DNA of 64,000 bases from Sycobia sp. Sy_11 (GCA_018907035.1 JACCIC010000005.1:2072501-2136500), one strand, 5' to 3'. Numbered from the stretch's first letter, positions 51,301 through 64,000 are shown. Notes: generated by a model from the letters alone, not told the origin. A program made the numbers and translations.

Positions 51301-51510
51301 CTATTCCAATTTATCTCTCAGGCTTATAAAAATATTAGAAATAAATTTATTAAGTATTTCTACTACATTTATAATAACTTTTCTGTTTATTATGTTATTA
51401 ATTTCTAAATTTATTAACAATAACATTGTTCTTTTATTTTTTAAATTTTGCGGGATTCCCTCCTCCATGCCAACTGGCGTCGCCAAACCGGTAGAAAAGC
51501 TATTATAGCT
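48340..51510. mobile_element. giant imperfect inverted repeat (foldback-like transposon relic)
   Basis: The outermost ends match in inverse: GCTTTTCTACCG, then ACCGTTTGGCGGCGCCAGTTGG near 48345-48390, against CCAACTGGCGTCGCCAAACCGGTAGAAAAGC at about 51470-51508. Inside, successive blocks also pair: 49100-49375 with 51185-51450, 49390-49500 with 50205-50310, and 49530-49610 with 50085-50175. The loop is about 49650-50050. The left arm has an extra block of ~700 bp (48390-49095), GC-rich at 48697-48920. The right arm has an extra block of ~870 bp (50315-51185). Both arms encode remnants of the same short protein segment, reading outward from the loop (FGDVCKVKTPEEL on the minus strand, FGDFCKIKTPEQL on the plus strand). 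That supports derivation from a coding transposon. The family is unknown. Confidence 0.75.
49420..49720 (-). pseudogene. decayed element ORF, left arm of foldback element
   Basis: Read on the minus strand, one frame gives FPELQLHEPAKIFDIYQNC, then ELFLKEMNI and SLGK after stops, then MNKYSSVFGDVCKVKTPEEL ending at a TAA. The right arm (plus strand about 50065-50295) gives HVKELFLKEMNIF, SLGK and VFGDFCKIKTPEQLAKM. Conservation at the protein level between two diverged arms suggests a former transposase or associated protein, unidentified. Several in-frame stops make it non-functional. Confidence 0.4.
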
Positions 51511-51539
51511 TGATATTAAAATATCGTCTGCTATCGCAT

Positions 51540-51930
51540 AGTATTATCAGGCATATGTCAATTATCTCAGGCTCAGCCTAGTTCAGGCAGGTTCAGGTGG
51601 CTCATGTCAGGCCTTATAGCATAGGTCCAGCGTCCAGGTCCAAATCTCAAGTCAGGTACTGAGCGACTGAGCCCGCTCATCTCACCAGGATCAAAGGTCA
51701 ATTAATTAATCAACATTACCTCACTGCTTATGTCAGCAATTATCAGTAATTACTAGATCAGTAATCAATCACTGCTATTGCAATTTATTACTGTCTCTGA
51801 ATATGCCAGACTATACCTGACTATACCTTATACAGAGTAACAAAGACAAGTCATTAAAAAATCAAAAAGTCATAAGGGTGTCAGGTCCGGCGTCTAAGCG
51901 GTGGACAGGCGTGCAAATGTGTAAACCGCG
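51540..51930. other. TCAGG-rich low-complexity segment
   Basis: Many copies of TCAGG, TCAGGC and TCAGGT occur within about 150 bases of 51550-51680, then further scattered copies to 51890 amid CTATACCTGACTATACC. It lies between the foldback element and the TASP1 start. It may be a degenerate minisatellite. No regulatory role can be shown. Confidence 0.4.
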
Positions 51931-52045
51931 TGTATCTTGCACTAAATATATTTTTTATTTTATAAATATTTCAATTAAAGCATTATTTATTGTTTAATAT
52001 ACGTTATATTTGATTACATTTAAATAAAAAATTGTAATAAATGTA

Positions 52046-54221
52046 ATGAATAAATCAAGAGGAGGTTTTATTTCAGTGCACGTAGGTAAATAAAAAATTA
52101 GTAACTGAAAAAGCAAATGTTAATAATATAAAAATAAAACTAAACTAATTATATATTATTATTTTATAAAGGAGCTGGTCAACATTCAAATGTTTTAAAA
52201 GAAAGATATCAAAAATTAAGTCGAGAAGCATGTGTAAAAGTAATTATTGTTAAACAATATATTTCTATTTTTTAAAATATTAATTTATATTAAATTATTT
52301 ATTATATTTTATCTTTAAATTCTACAGGGTATAGAATCCTTAAAACAATCGGACAGTGTACTTGAAGCAGTAGTAAATGCTGTAATTGTTTTGGAAGATT
52401 CCCCTATAACAAATGCTGGATATGGATCAAATTTAACTTATGATGGACATGTTGAATGTGATGCTAGTGTTATGAATGGAACAAGTTTACATTATGGAGC
52501 AGTTGGGGCCATTACTGGTGTTCAAAATCCAATTGAAGTAGCAAAACACTTGTGTCAATATCAGACAGTCAATATAGGACATGGTAGAGTACCACCCAGG
52601 TTAAACATTTTATTATAAATTTTAACACTATTGGAAATTCTATTTTGTAAAAACCTATTTTATTGAAAATAATTTAACAATTGTATTTACAAATAAAACA
52701 AACTATTTAAATCGAAACAGTTAAATATATAAATCATCTTTTCATTAGAAATATTTTTGATTTATATTTTGAAGTTTTTTAGTTGGATCAGGCGCTCTGA
52801 CATGGGCTAAGAAAATAGGAATTCCATCCATACCACCAGAAAACTTGATATCAGGTACTATTAATATAATTATTCATATTAAAGACTGTAATTTAAACAA
52901 AATATATTTCTAGTAAAAGCTGAAAAAATTTATAAACATTATAAGAGGAAAGTTGAAAGTGATAACATTAAACAGGTAAATTATACAATCAATTTTAGAA
53001 CATAATTAAATGCATTTAAGATTTTAAATTAAGTTATTTAATTTAGCAAGTTAAAAAACGAATGGATACAGTAGGAGCTGTTTGTGTTGATGAATTTGGT
53101 AATATAGCATCTGCTTGTTCAAGTGGAGGTATTATTTTAAAGTACCCAGGACGAGTGGGACAAGTAAGATTTATTTTTATATAACATTAAAAATTGTACT
53201 TATGTCGACTGTTGTATATTAAATTAATAAATATTTTTATCGGTTTTACAGTTTTTATACTATAATATACTATACTCAAATAATGACAGTCAGATTGTCC
53301 TTGTTTATGATCACCCCCAAAGAATCTGAAATAGAACTTATTACTAAGAATAAAATTAAATTAGATTAAACATAAAAAATAATAAAAAAATAAAAATAAA
53401 AATAATAAAAATAAGTTATTTTCTATGTTAGCAAAAGACAACCTGACTGTCCCCACCATCTTAAATTAAAATTTTCCTTTGTTGTCCGACGTCTAGAAAC
53501 CACTACGGTTCATCTTCAAGGACTAAATTGTTATAAAATAAAATAGTATTCAAAATTCTTTAAAATTATTTTCATATTTTCTTTATAAAAAAAAAAGATA
53601 AAATCTGCTAATACTATAGGCTGCTATTTGGGGATGTGGTTCTTGGGCAAGTAAAGGAAATGTTTCGGTTGGTTCAAGCACATCAGGATGTGGAGAGCAT
53701 TTGATCAAAACTACATTAGCTCGTACAATTGCAGAATCAATTACAGATACAGAATCTCCTACTGTAAGCTTATACAATGCAATGAAATCAGATTTTGTTG
53801 GTAAGAAGTTTAAAAAAAATCTTATTAAATATTAATTTTAAATAATAAGAAAATTAATTTAAAATAAAAACAATTTTCTATTTCTAAGATTCTAGATTTT
53901 TACAAGGTCTTTCTGAAAAACTGGGAGGTGTAATTGCAGTTCGATATTCTACTGAAGATGATTGTGGTGATTTTCTTTGGAGTCATTCAACAAATAGTAT
54001 GATAATAGGATATATGAATTCTGATGATAAAACAGCAAAGGTACTATAAATGTTTAGATGCATCTTTTTAAAAGTGATTTCATAATTCTGACTTATTCAT
54101 TAATTAAAATATTTATATTTTCATTTAGAGTCGAATATCACATTTACCTTCTACAGAAGTTGGAAAGAAAGCTATTGTAGAAGGAATTGTTTTTACATTG
54201 AAGAAAAAAAGGGACCAATAA
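52046..54221 (+). CDS. Tasp1: threonine aspartase 1 (taspase-1)
   Basis: Nine exons give 354 aa: 52046-52085, 52172-52239, 52328-52599, 52775-52854, 52914-52975, 53047-53163, 53620-53800, 53889-54040, 54129-54221. All junctions are in phase. Taspase-1 is an N-terminal-nucleophile hydrolase made as a proenzyme. It cleaves itself before a threonine to make two subunits and then cuts after aspartate in nuclear regulators such as MLL/Trithorax and TFIIA. Seen here: the conserved start [11 protein letters not shown], the [15 protein letters not shown] and ECDASVMNG motifs, [11 protein letters not shown], and the self-cleavage site [14 protein letters not shown], placing the nucleophile at Thr182. 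Further matches are [17 protein letters not shown] and [16 protein letters not shown], with the family ending EFLWSH-like (DFLWSH) and MIIGYM. No truncation is seen. Intron 6 carries a MITE-like insertion. The length is a little under that of vertebrate taspase-1 because the linker before Thr182 is short. Confidence 0.95.
53265..53535 (+). mobile_element. MITE-like hairpin element, copy 3 of 3
   Basis: It contains TACTCAAATAATGACAGTCA, then GATTGTCCTTGTTTATGATCA, and later the inverted motif CAAAAGACAACCTGACTGTC around an AT-rich centre. The outer block GTTGTCCGACGT, then CACTACGGTTCATCTTCAAG and GACTAAA, also matches. The copy at 15240-15520 matches it in reverse complement, including upstream ACTATAATATACTATA-like sequence. 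It lies in TASP1 intron 6. Confidence 0.75.
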
Positions 54222-54227
54222 TTTATT
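54222..54227 (-). terminator. PRMT poly(A) signal AATAAA
   Basis: On the minus strand AATAAA lies 35 bases after the PRMT stop codon. On the plus strand it directly abuts the TASP1 stop codon. Cleavage 10-30 bases on would put the PRMT mRNA end inside TASP1 exon 9. Confidence 0.55.
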
Positions 54228-54262
54228 ATACTTTTTTTTAGAAAATATATAAATATACAACT

Positions 54263-55513
54263 TTAATTTTCTAATATTTTTGTATCTGTATTTTGGCTCT
54301 CAAGATAAGCTTTTGTAACAATACATTTGGTCATATAACAGTCACAGGGTATATCATGTAAAATATTTAAAGGATCTAACATTGTAAATACAACATTATA
54401 TCTTCTTAAATTTAAATTATTTCTCTCAAGTTTTAATTCAAAAGCAATAGGTTCATTTGTATCTACATCAATTGAAGTTGGTAAAACTATGACAGTTTGT
54501 TTCCAATGTGTTGATTCCATTGTAGGAGCAGTTGATAATAATGAGCCATCTGGAAATTCAACATCAAACCAAACTGCAAAGCCTTGATATTTACCAGCTT
54601 TAGAACAAACTAATACAGTCTCCTCGCATCCCAAACATTCTAATTCCTCGGAATTTACTGTATTTAAATCAAGCCAAACTAATAATTTGCCATCAGCTAA
54701 AACATCCTCTTTTGGTATTATTATGATTTCAGGTTTTAAGGATTTTGAGCGTCTGTAATTTTCTGCAATAGACCTATTAAATAAAAATAATGGATAATCG
54801 ACCCAGCATATTAAAAATAAATTCAATTTTTATATTTAAAAAATATTTCTTACTTCATGCTTACTCCAAAAATATTATCCCAAAACTCAAAATAATTTGG
54901 TAATTGGCATGGAGCAGCATATATTTTAGCTATAGATGGGAACATTAAACCATCAGGTTTTAAGAATTTATCTCTTGCTACAATAACAGAATCTAACATT
55001 CCTTCATGAACCAAATAAAATCCCATCCATTCAGATATAATAATATCGACTTTTTCTAAATCTTTAACATCTTCAATTTTACTTTGTATAACTTCTATAA
55101 TATCTTGGACATTATTTTCTTTAGCTGTTTCTAAAATTAATTCTGTTAAATTACTTGCTTCAACTGCATATACTTTTTTAGCTCCAACTTGAGCACAAAA
55201 AATGGACAATATTCCTAATAAATCAAATAAATATAAAAATATATTTATTTACTTACAAATAATTTATTAATAAAAAATATTTAATACCCGTTCCAGCTCC
55301 TACATCCATAACTATTTTATTTAAGAATTTATCTTTCATACTAGATATAGCATTTTTATAAGCAAGTAGTCTGGGTTTATCACTTAACATCAGTTGATGG
55401 ACCTGTAATTTTTTATTTTAATAAAAATTTAAATATTTAATCATAGATTTACTTACTTCTAAATCTTCATAACTGCTAAAATATAAATCATCCTTTTTAT
55501 TATTCTCGGTCAT
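54263..55513 (-). CDS. type I protein arginine N-methyltransferase (PRMT6/Art8-like)
   Basis: Four exons on the minus strand give 347 aa: 55513-55457, 55402-55288, 55214-54854, 54773-54263, all in phase. The SAM-binding motif [18 protein letters not shown] begins at about residue 51. It is followed by VYAVEAS (acidic residue binding the ribose), the double-E loop [14 protein letters not shown] and the [14 protein letters not shown] loop, then the C-terminal beta-barrel. The N-terminal [20 protein letters not shown] is the usual arginine-methyltransferase helix. These enzymes put one or two (asymmetric) methyl groups on arginines of histones and RNA-binding proteins. The compact size without extra N-terminal domains fits PRMT6 or the insect Art8 type better than PRMT1, PRMT3 or PRMT4; the subfamily is not certain. 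The stop codon is 41 bp from that of TASP1 (convergent). Confidence 0.93.
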
Positions 55514-56360
55514 TTTATTTTTCAAATATCCAGCTATTAAATATTTATATATTTATTGATACTCAGAGCTGACTCAGCGTTGCATACATCAGTGAATAAT
55601 ATCAGGTTCAATATAGGTATTATCTGTAGAAGCAGATAGAATTAATAAATTTATGAGTAACTCAATAGATTTTGATAATTACAAACCTGTTTTTCAGTAA
55701 TTATTATAATGGGTCAGTTGTTTAATGAATATGAATTACAAAAATGATTTATAAATGTATAGCCTAACAAATATACTTTCATTATTTTTTTTAATTGATG
55801 CTAACATTTAAAAAAATATAACTTATTACAAATTAACTTATGAATTTTATAGGTTAATAAAGAACATTTTCATTTGTGAAAAATATTCTTTCACAATTTA
55901 TAAATTATTTATAAAAATAATTTTAAAAGCTTCCAGTAATATATCAATAAAAAGAAATAAATATGTTTTCAAATGTTTTTGTAATTGGTATATATTCATA
56001 AAGACTACACTTGCATAGTTGCTGCAGGTAACAGTCTTGGTCATGCAGGTTCGTGCCTTGTGCATATGGTGGATAAAGTTGGATTTTGGTTGAAGACCGA
56101 TTTACTGGAAGCTGGAAGCAGAGATAAAAGCAGTAAAAAGATCGTAAAACCTTTAGAATCCGACACAATTGAAATGTGCGCCACACCACAGTTGTAGCCG
56201 GCACATACTGCAAGCTGCTGCAAGTGTGCGACCTGGTGCGACTACTTTGCTACTTTGCGCACCTTCGCTTGTAATATACTAACGTAGTATATGGTTTCAT
56301 TTCCGTTAAAATCTACTTTCTGTATTGTAGTTCTTCCTTTCTGGGACGTACTTTGCAAAG
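55514..56360. promoter_or_regulatory. PRMT-RpS16 head-to-head intergenic region
   Basis: Divergent starts are 847 bp apart. The middle is AT-rich. A distinct segment at about 55990-56270 is GC-richer, with CTGCAAGCTGCTGCAAGTG and GTGCGACCTGGTGCGACTAC. It contains a short plus-strand frame (GHAGSCLVHMVDKVGFWLKT and on to CATPQL) that I cannot assign. A pyrimidine-rich stretch (TTCTTCCTTTCTGGGACG) just upstream of the RpS16 ATG is the type expected of a TOP-mRNA start. Confidence 0.4.
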
Positions 56361-58057
<1,697 letters not shown>

Positions 58058-58091
58058 ATGCAAAATATATTTTACATTTTCAATTTTATTG

Positions 58092-58097
58092 AATAAA
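58092..58097 (+). terminator. RpS16 poly(A) signal AATAAA
   Basis: A canonical AATAAA 35 bases after the TAA stop, giving the short 3' UTR typical of ribosomal protein mRNAs. Confidence 0.65.
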
Positions 58098-59418
58098 AAA
58101 TAATAAAAATTATATCTTTATTGTATCATTAATTTTGATCATTTGTTTTTGATATTTATTTTAACTATAAATGCTAATATATTGAACAAATATAACTAGA
58201 ATATTATTTTTATATTTATGTATTTTTAGCAAGTTATCTGTTATCAAGTTATAATTAGGAACAATAATACAAAGGAAATTGTCTTTAGAAACCTTATTTT
58301 CAGTCAAAGTAACTTGGAATAAATTGTATTCATTGATGAGAGCTGCTAAATTTTTAATATTTCCTTTTGTATCTTTGAATATCTATTGTTATAGCTATAT
58401 ATTGTGATATTTATAGTTCATAAAATGACAGTTACACAATTTATATTTTATATGCTTTCTACTGTCATTATTGTTAATGTTACTTTCTAATTTTATATAA
58501 CAAATAATTCATACTTTCTCCATAAAGTAATAAAATATAATAAGAAATGCATTGGATTAAGAAAGGGAAAGTTATTTCAGTCATTTTAAAGGAAAATCCG
58601 GGAAAAACTACTTAATAGTTTCTGGTATTATTTGATAATTTTATTATAGTTTTATTTTCCATCTGTTTTAGCTGTATATTTTTCTAATTTTTTTATTGCA
58701 ATGGTAATTTTTTCGTATTCATAAGGATCGGAATCCTGTGCTAGCTGATTTGATATCTGCTCCTATCAGCTCATACTAGGTATGCTTGGGTGAACTAATT
58801 CATGATTGCTATTATCACTTTATGATTATTTTTTTTATTTCTTTCGCGGTTTCTTTGCTATTTTAATATTAAATACATTCCACGCCAAGGGTTCAAGTCA
58901 TCATCAATAAAAGTCAACAGTTTCAACCTTAACTCATGTTTGAATTCAACAGTCAATAGTGGTATGCTGCCTGAAGTCTGATAATTTGATAAGTTGATCT
59001 GATAGATATTTGTTGATATTCTCGCGTGGCTGGCGTAGTGACGTGTAAAATTCGGAAACAATATAAAAGAGGAACGGTAAAACGTAAAACTAAATATACT
59101 ATATATATATATACACCATTATTAGGTATACATATCGGAATACCTGAGTTCTGAATCTGATATGTATAATGTATTGTGTATGTTGATGTTTGCTGATATT
59201 TGGCTCTAATGATCATATTACCATATCATTCTATTTTTTTCAAACTTGAAGTTATATCTTATTATTAGGTTACTGATAATTACCTTATTACAACGAAGAT
59301 AAAGATCAGAATGCTGTAGAAAAGGAAGAGTTAAAAGAGTAGAAAAAGGTTAAAAAAACTAAATATTTAAAAAAATCATAAGCATTCTAATGGGAAGAGA
59401 TAAAATATAATTATTAAA
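58098..59418. other. RpS16-NEMF intergenic region
   Basis: AT-rich sequence without a recognisable exon. Around 58960-59220 there are loosely repeated TTGATATT, CTGATA and GTATAC motifs and a short palindrome-like AGGTATACATATCGGAATACCT. The NEMF promoter is presumably here, but no specific element can be fixed. Confidence 0.4.
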
Positions 59419-62359
59419 ATGAAGACACGATTTAATACATTCGATTTAGTATGCTCCGTTACAGAACTTCAAAAGTAAGAATATTTAAATAATTTAATAT
59501 AATTAATTGCTAATATGTTTAAGGTTATAATATAATATTTATTTTTACAATATTTTTGATTTCATATTGGAATTAAAATAAACTTTTAGGCTAGTTGGGA
59601 TGCGTGTGAATCAAATTTACGATATAGATAATAAAACATATTTAATTCGTTTTCAACGAAGTGAAGAAAAATGCGTTTTGTTACTTGAGTCTGGTAATCG
59701 TATACATACAACAGCTTTTGAATGGCCAAAAAATGTAGCTCCATCAGGATTTTCAATGAAAGTATGCATTATTGATTTCTAATATTCTTTAATTTAAGTA
59801 TAAATAAATATATACTATTGTTTCGGACAATGTTTTATCATTTTTAGATGCGTAAACATCTTAAAAATAAACGCCTTGAATGTTTAAAACAAGTAGGTGT
59901 AGACAGAATTATTGATCTGCAATTTGGTAGTAATGAAGCTGCTTATCATATTATTTTAGAATTATATGATCGTGGTAATATTATACTTACTGATCATGAA
60001 ATGACAATACTGAATATTTTAAGACCACATACTGAAAAAGATAAAATAAGGTATACATGAATTTTCATTATTCTGCAATATTTTCGATTACACAAATCAT
60101 TTTTAATCAAATAGATTTAAAAAATTAGATTTATAATAATAGTTTAATCGTAGAATTAATTAATCTAAATATATCTTGAGGAAAAGTGCTATCAACTATA
60201 ATAATAATTGTTAATTATAAGAATTTATTTTTGTAATTGAAAATTTACATGAAAGTATTTTAATATAGAAAATTATGAGTTGTAATTTTTGCAGTAATTA
60301 TTCTTTACATTTTTATTAATTTATTTAAAATTTAGATTAGGTGTCAAAGAGAAATATCCATTGTTTCGAGCACATACAAAAGTTATACCTTCAATGGAAG
60401 AGCTTGAAGATATTATAAAAAAAGCAAAAGAAGGACAAACTTTGAAAAATATTTTAAATCCAAATTTAGAAGTTGGTGCATCTGTGATTGATCATGTTCT
60501 TTTAGAAAGTGGTTTTCAACTTGGTTGTAAAATAGGAAAGGGATTTGATATTGAACAAAATATTGAAAAATTGTACATTGCTCTTCAAAATGCAGAAAAA
60601 ATGCTGGAAAATGCCAGAGTGAATGTTGCTAAAGGATATATTATACAAAAAAAAGAATTAAAACCCAAATTGGATGGTAAAGAAGAATTTATATATGCAA
60701 ATATAGAATTTCATCCATTTTTATTTGAGCAATATAAAAATCAATTTTATGTGGAATATGAATCCTTTGATAAAGCAGTTGATGAATTTTATTCCACCAT
60801 GGAAGGTCAAAAATTAGATTTAAAAGTTTTGCAGCAAGAACGTGATGCTTTGAAAAAGCTAGAAAATGTTAAAAAAGATCATGTTCAACGATTAATTTCC
60901 TTAGGAAAAACTCAAGAACAAGATAAACAAAAGGCTGAATTAATTACACGAAATCAAGAATTAGTTGATAATGCAATTTTTGCCATACAAAGTGCATTGG
61001 CAAATCAAACATCCTGGCATGATATACAAATTCTTTTAAAAGAAGCACAAGACAAAGGAGATTATGTTGCTTGTGCTATTAAACAACTAAAATTAGAAAC
61101 TAACCATATTTCATTACTATTAAGTGACCCTTATGAAGATAGCGATGAAGAAGAATCAGAGCTAAAATCAATGATTATAGATATTGATTTAGCTCATTCT
61201 GCATTTGGCAATGCAACAAAATATTATGATCAAAAACGATCAGCTGCTAAGAAACAACAAAAAACAATTGAATCTCAAGGAAAAGCCTTCAAATCTGCTG
61301 AAAAAAAAACTAAACAAACTTTAAAAGAAGTTCAAACAATTCATAGCATTAATAAAGCTAGAAAAGTTTATTGGTTTGAAAAATTTTACTGGTTCATTAC
61401 ATCTGAAAATTATTTAGGTAACATTTATTTTTTACATAATAAAATAATAAAAATTTTAAATAAATATTATTTTCAGTTATTGGTGGTAGAGATCAGCAAC
61501 AAAATGAATTAATTGTAAAAAGATATTTAAGAAATGGTGACATTTACGTTCATGCTGATCTAAGCGGTGCAAGTTCTATCGTTATAAAGAATCCAAATGG
61601 AGGTGCTGTGCCACCAAAATCATTGGCTGAAGCAGGAACAATGGCCATTGCATATAGGTAAGTTTTGAAAGGTTTTTTTATTGAAAATAATTCTATATAA
61701 ATAGTATTGAATTAATTCATACATTTGTTGTATTTTTATTGTAATTATATTTTAAAAACTATGAACAGATATATTTATATAATTGTAATACTTCATTTTT
61801 TAATTAAATCAAATCAGAAATAATTCCTTTAGTCTTGAATGTTTTTTTATTTCCAGTGCTATTTAATTTTTTTTTTTTAATTATTAATTGGAACAAAATG
61901 AATTTATTTTTAAGGAAAAGATGTATCTTTATATAACAGAAACATAGAAATTTATAAAGAAATAAATAAGTTATCTTATTTTACAAAATAGTATTGCTTG
62001 GGAAGCAAAAGTAGTTGCTGGTGCATGGTGGGTTAATAATGATCAAGTATCTAAAACTGCTCCGACTGGAGAATTTCTAACAACTGGATCTTTTATGATT
62101 CGGGGTAAAAAAAATTACTTGCCTCCTTGTCAGCTGATCATGGGATTAGGATTTTTATTTCGTTTAGAAGATAGTTCAATTGAAAATCATAAAAATGAAA
62201 GAAGAGTTAGAACTTTAGAGGAAGGTGAAGATAATGATCATATTGCAGAAACCTATAATGAAATAGAATTAGAAGATGAAGACCAAGATGGTAATATAAG
62301 TTATAAAATAGAAAATCAACACAAATATTTAACAATAGTTAAAAACAAATATTATATCA

Positions 62360-62419
<60 letters not shown>

Positions 62420-63638
62420 TTGTTCTTTAAATAGATAAATAAATATCTATGATATAATGCATTTTTAGATGTAAATAATCAAGATGGTGAACATATGCAA
62501 CGTATTAATGAAGAAACAATAGAAACTTTAAAAGATGAATCGAAAGAAAATTATGTGCATACAGTTAGTAATGATGTCCATGATGATGAGAACTCTTTGT
62601 TTCCAGATACACAAATTAATTTAGATTTATCTGGACCAAAGTAAATATTATTTGAGTATTTTAAAAATATTGTTTGTAATTGTAATTCAATATTTATTTC
62701 AGGATAAAATGTCATGTGGATGATTTAAAATCTATTACAAAAATCCAAACAAGTAATGATGATGTAGTATTTTTAGGTGACAATAAACCGGTTGTATTCA
62801 AAACTATGAAATCACAAGATATATGTAAAAGTCAAAGTCAAAATCAACCTTCTACAAAAGAGAAATTCGATGTACCAATAAATCAAAAAGGTCAATCAGG
62901 ATTAAAGAGAGGACAACGTGGAAAACTTAAAAAAATTAAAGAAAAATATAAAGATCAAGATGAAGAAGAAAGAAAATTATTAATGACAGTTTTACAGGTA
63001 TATTTATAACATTAATTGTATAAAATATATATTAAGTCTTCAATTAATTCTATTAATTATTTCTCGGTGACTTGCACATTTTGTGCATTGAAATAAATTT
63101 TTAGTCTGCTGGTATTGCAAAAGAAGATAAGCGAAAAAGTAAAAATAAAGATCCATCTGGTCCAAAACAACAAGGAAAGAAAAAAGTACCTTCGACGAAA
63201 ATAAATATACCACATGAAAATAATCGACCACCAGAAAATTTTGAGGAAGAAGATGCAGGTCCAGGTCCTGATGTTGATATGTTGGATCAATTAACTGGAA
63301 AACCATTAGTAGAGGATGAATTATTATTTTCAGTCCCAGTAGTAGCTCCTTATAATACACTGCAAAACTATAAGTCAGTAAAAATTAATATATTAATGTC
63401 AATTAGAAAAATAGTTTATTATAAATTGTATTATTATAGATTCAAACTAAAATTAACACCTGGAACTGGCAGAAGAGGAAAAGCCGCTAAAACTGCAGTA
63501 GCTGTTTTTCTTAAAGATAAATCAATAACTCCCAGAGAAAAAGATCTTTTAAAATCAGTAAAAGATGAAATTATTGCAAGAAATATACCTGGAAAGGTAA
63601 AAATTAGTGCTCCATTGACACAAAAATTAAAAAAATAA
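59419..63638 (+). CDS. Clbn: NEMF/Caliban (Rqc2 homologue), ribosome quality control factor
   Basis: Ten exons give 975 aa: 59419-59474, 59590-59761, 59848-60050, 60336-61417, 61477-61657, 61992-62290, 62469-62640, 62703-62997, 63105-63373, 63440-63638, all in phase. The NFACT-N start [29 protein letters not shown] and the conserved [11 protein letters not shown] (Asp117-Arg118) are present. A long Lys/Glu-rich coiled-coil middle follows in exon 4. The NFACT-R domain reads [54 protein letters not shown] and [15 protein letters not shown], then [19 protein letters not shown] charged, low-complexity segment leads to the NFACT-C end ([36 protein letters not shown]). The family binds peptidyl-tRNA-stalled 60S subunits, recruits Listerin and adds C-terminal alanine/threonine tails. 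No truncation. A (TA)n tract lies in intron 6. Confidence 0.96.
62366..62414. repeat. (TA)n microsatellite
   Basis: The only long pure TA array in the right half of the window, in NEMF intron 6. Confidence 0.97.
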
Positions 63639-63639
63639 A
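63634..63639 (+). terminator. AATAAA overlapping the NEMF stop codon
   Basis: The stop codon TAA lies inside an AATAAA hexamer. It might serve as the poly(A) signal, or a variant signal further on may be used; no other clear AATAAA was noted before 64000. Confidence 0.3.
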
Positions 63640-64000
63640 TTTAATTTTAAAAAATATATATTTAATTTTAAGCATATGTTAAAAATATTGTAAAAATGGT
63701 TATAAATAATATATTCAATTAAGTATAGCTAATTATTTATATTATATCTTTATGATATAAGTAATACAAAAGAAATGTAAAATAATATTAAAAAATACTT
63801 ATTAATATAAAACATACTTTCTTCTACTTGCTTATCTTATTCATAATGATAAAAAAACTTTATTACAAAATAGCATCATTATTAACGCTTAGGTTGATTT
63901 GATACTGCTCAACAGTTAAGGGCATACAAACATAATACATTATAACTAGTTTTTGTAATAGATTTTTTAATTTACAAATTTCCTAAACTGTATTGCGATA
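63640..64000. other. gene-free right edge
   Basis: AT-rich sequence after NEMF. Nothing recognisable on either strand. Confidence 0.5.

Overview
This is an intron-rich, AT-rich eukaryotic window with eight protein-coding genes. Spliced genes with canonical GT-AG introns, a mariner transposon, many pure (TA)n arrays, and arthropod-sized RpS16 and NEMF/Caliban proteins point to an insect. A hymenopteran such as a parasitoid wasp would fit, but that is inference only. I read no complete gene in the first 8 kb.

Layout. At 8.05-14.4 kb (+) lies a multi-exon gene for a small two-pass membrane protein I do not recognise; its reading frame appears broken in a GGC-rich tract. At 17.06-31.35 kb (+) lies an 11-exon, 677-codon secreted EndoU-type endoribonuclease. 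Its linker is built from duplicated phase-1 micro-exons, and its catalytic XendoU domain is in the last three exons. At 33.4-45.2 kb (+) lies DHTKD1, the mitochondrial 2-oxoadipate dehydrogenase E1 subunit (13 exons, 948 aa). Its introns have collected a mariner relic, three TIR/foldback-type insertions and a GC-rich foreign-looking segment. Convergent to it is SIRT2 (47.98-45.77 kb, -). Then come TASP1 (52.05-54.22 kb, +), a type I protein arginine methyltransferase (55.51-54.26 kb, -, only 41 bp from the TASP1 stop codon), RpS16 (56.36-58.06 kb, +) and the ribosome quality-control factor NEMF/Clbn (59.42-63.64 kb, +).

Two compositional domains meet inside DHTKD1. To the left, exons are GC-rich and dispersed among long introns and about seventeen (TA)n arrays. 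To the right, exons are AT-rich, introns are short, genes are packed closely and (TA)n arrays are nearly absent. Between the head-to-head SIRT2 and TASP1 genes sits a ~3.2 kb imperfect giant inverted repeat that looks like a decayed foldback transposon. Two further low-copy repeat families, each present three times and not assigned to a known family, lie mostly in introns.

Functionally the right half is a housekeeping cluster: translation (RpS16), rescue of stalled 60S subunits (NEMF), and protein modification or processing (SIRT2, PRMT, TASP1). DHTKD1 serves lysine/tryptophan breakdown. No operon-like coupling is implied. I found no CRISPR array and no convincing tRNA or rRNA gene, and no obvious new multi-gene system. 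The most unusual structures are the EndoU exon cassette, the foldback element, and the intragenic composition boundary in DHTKD1.
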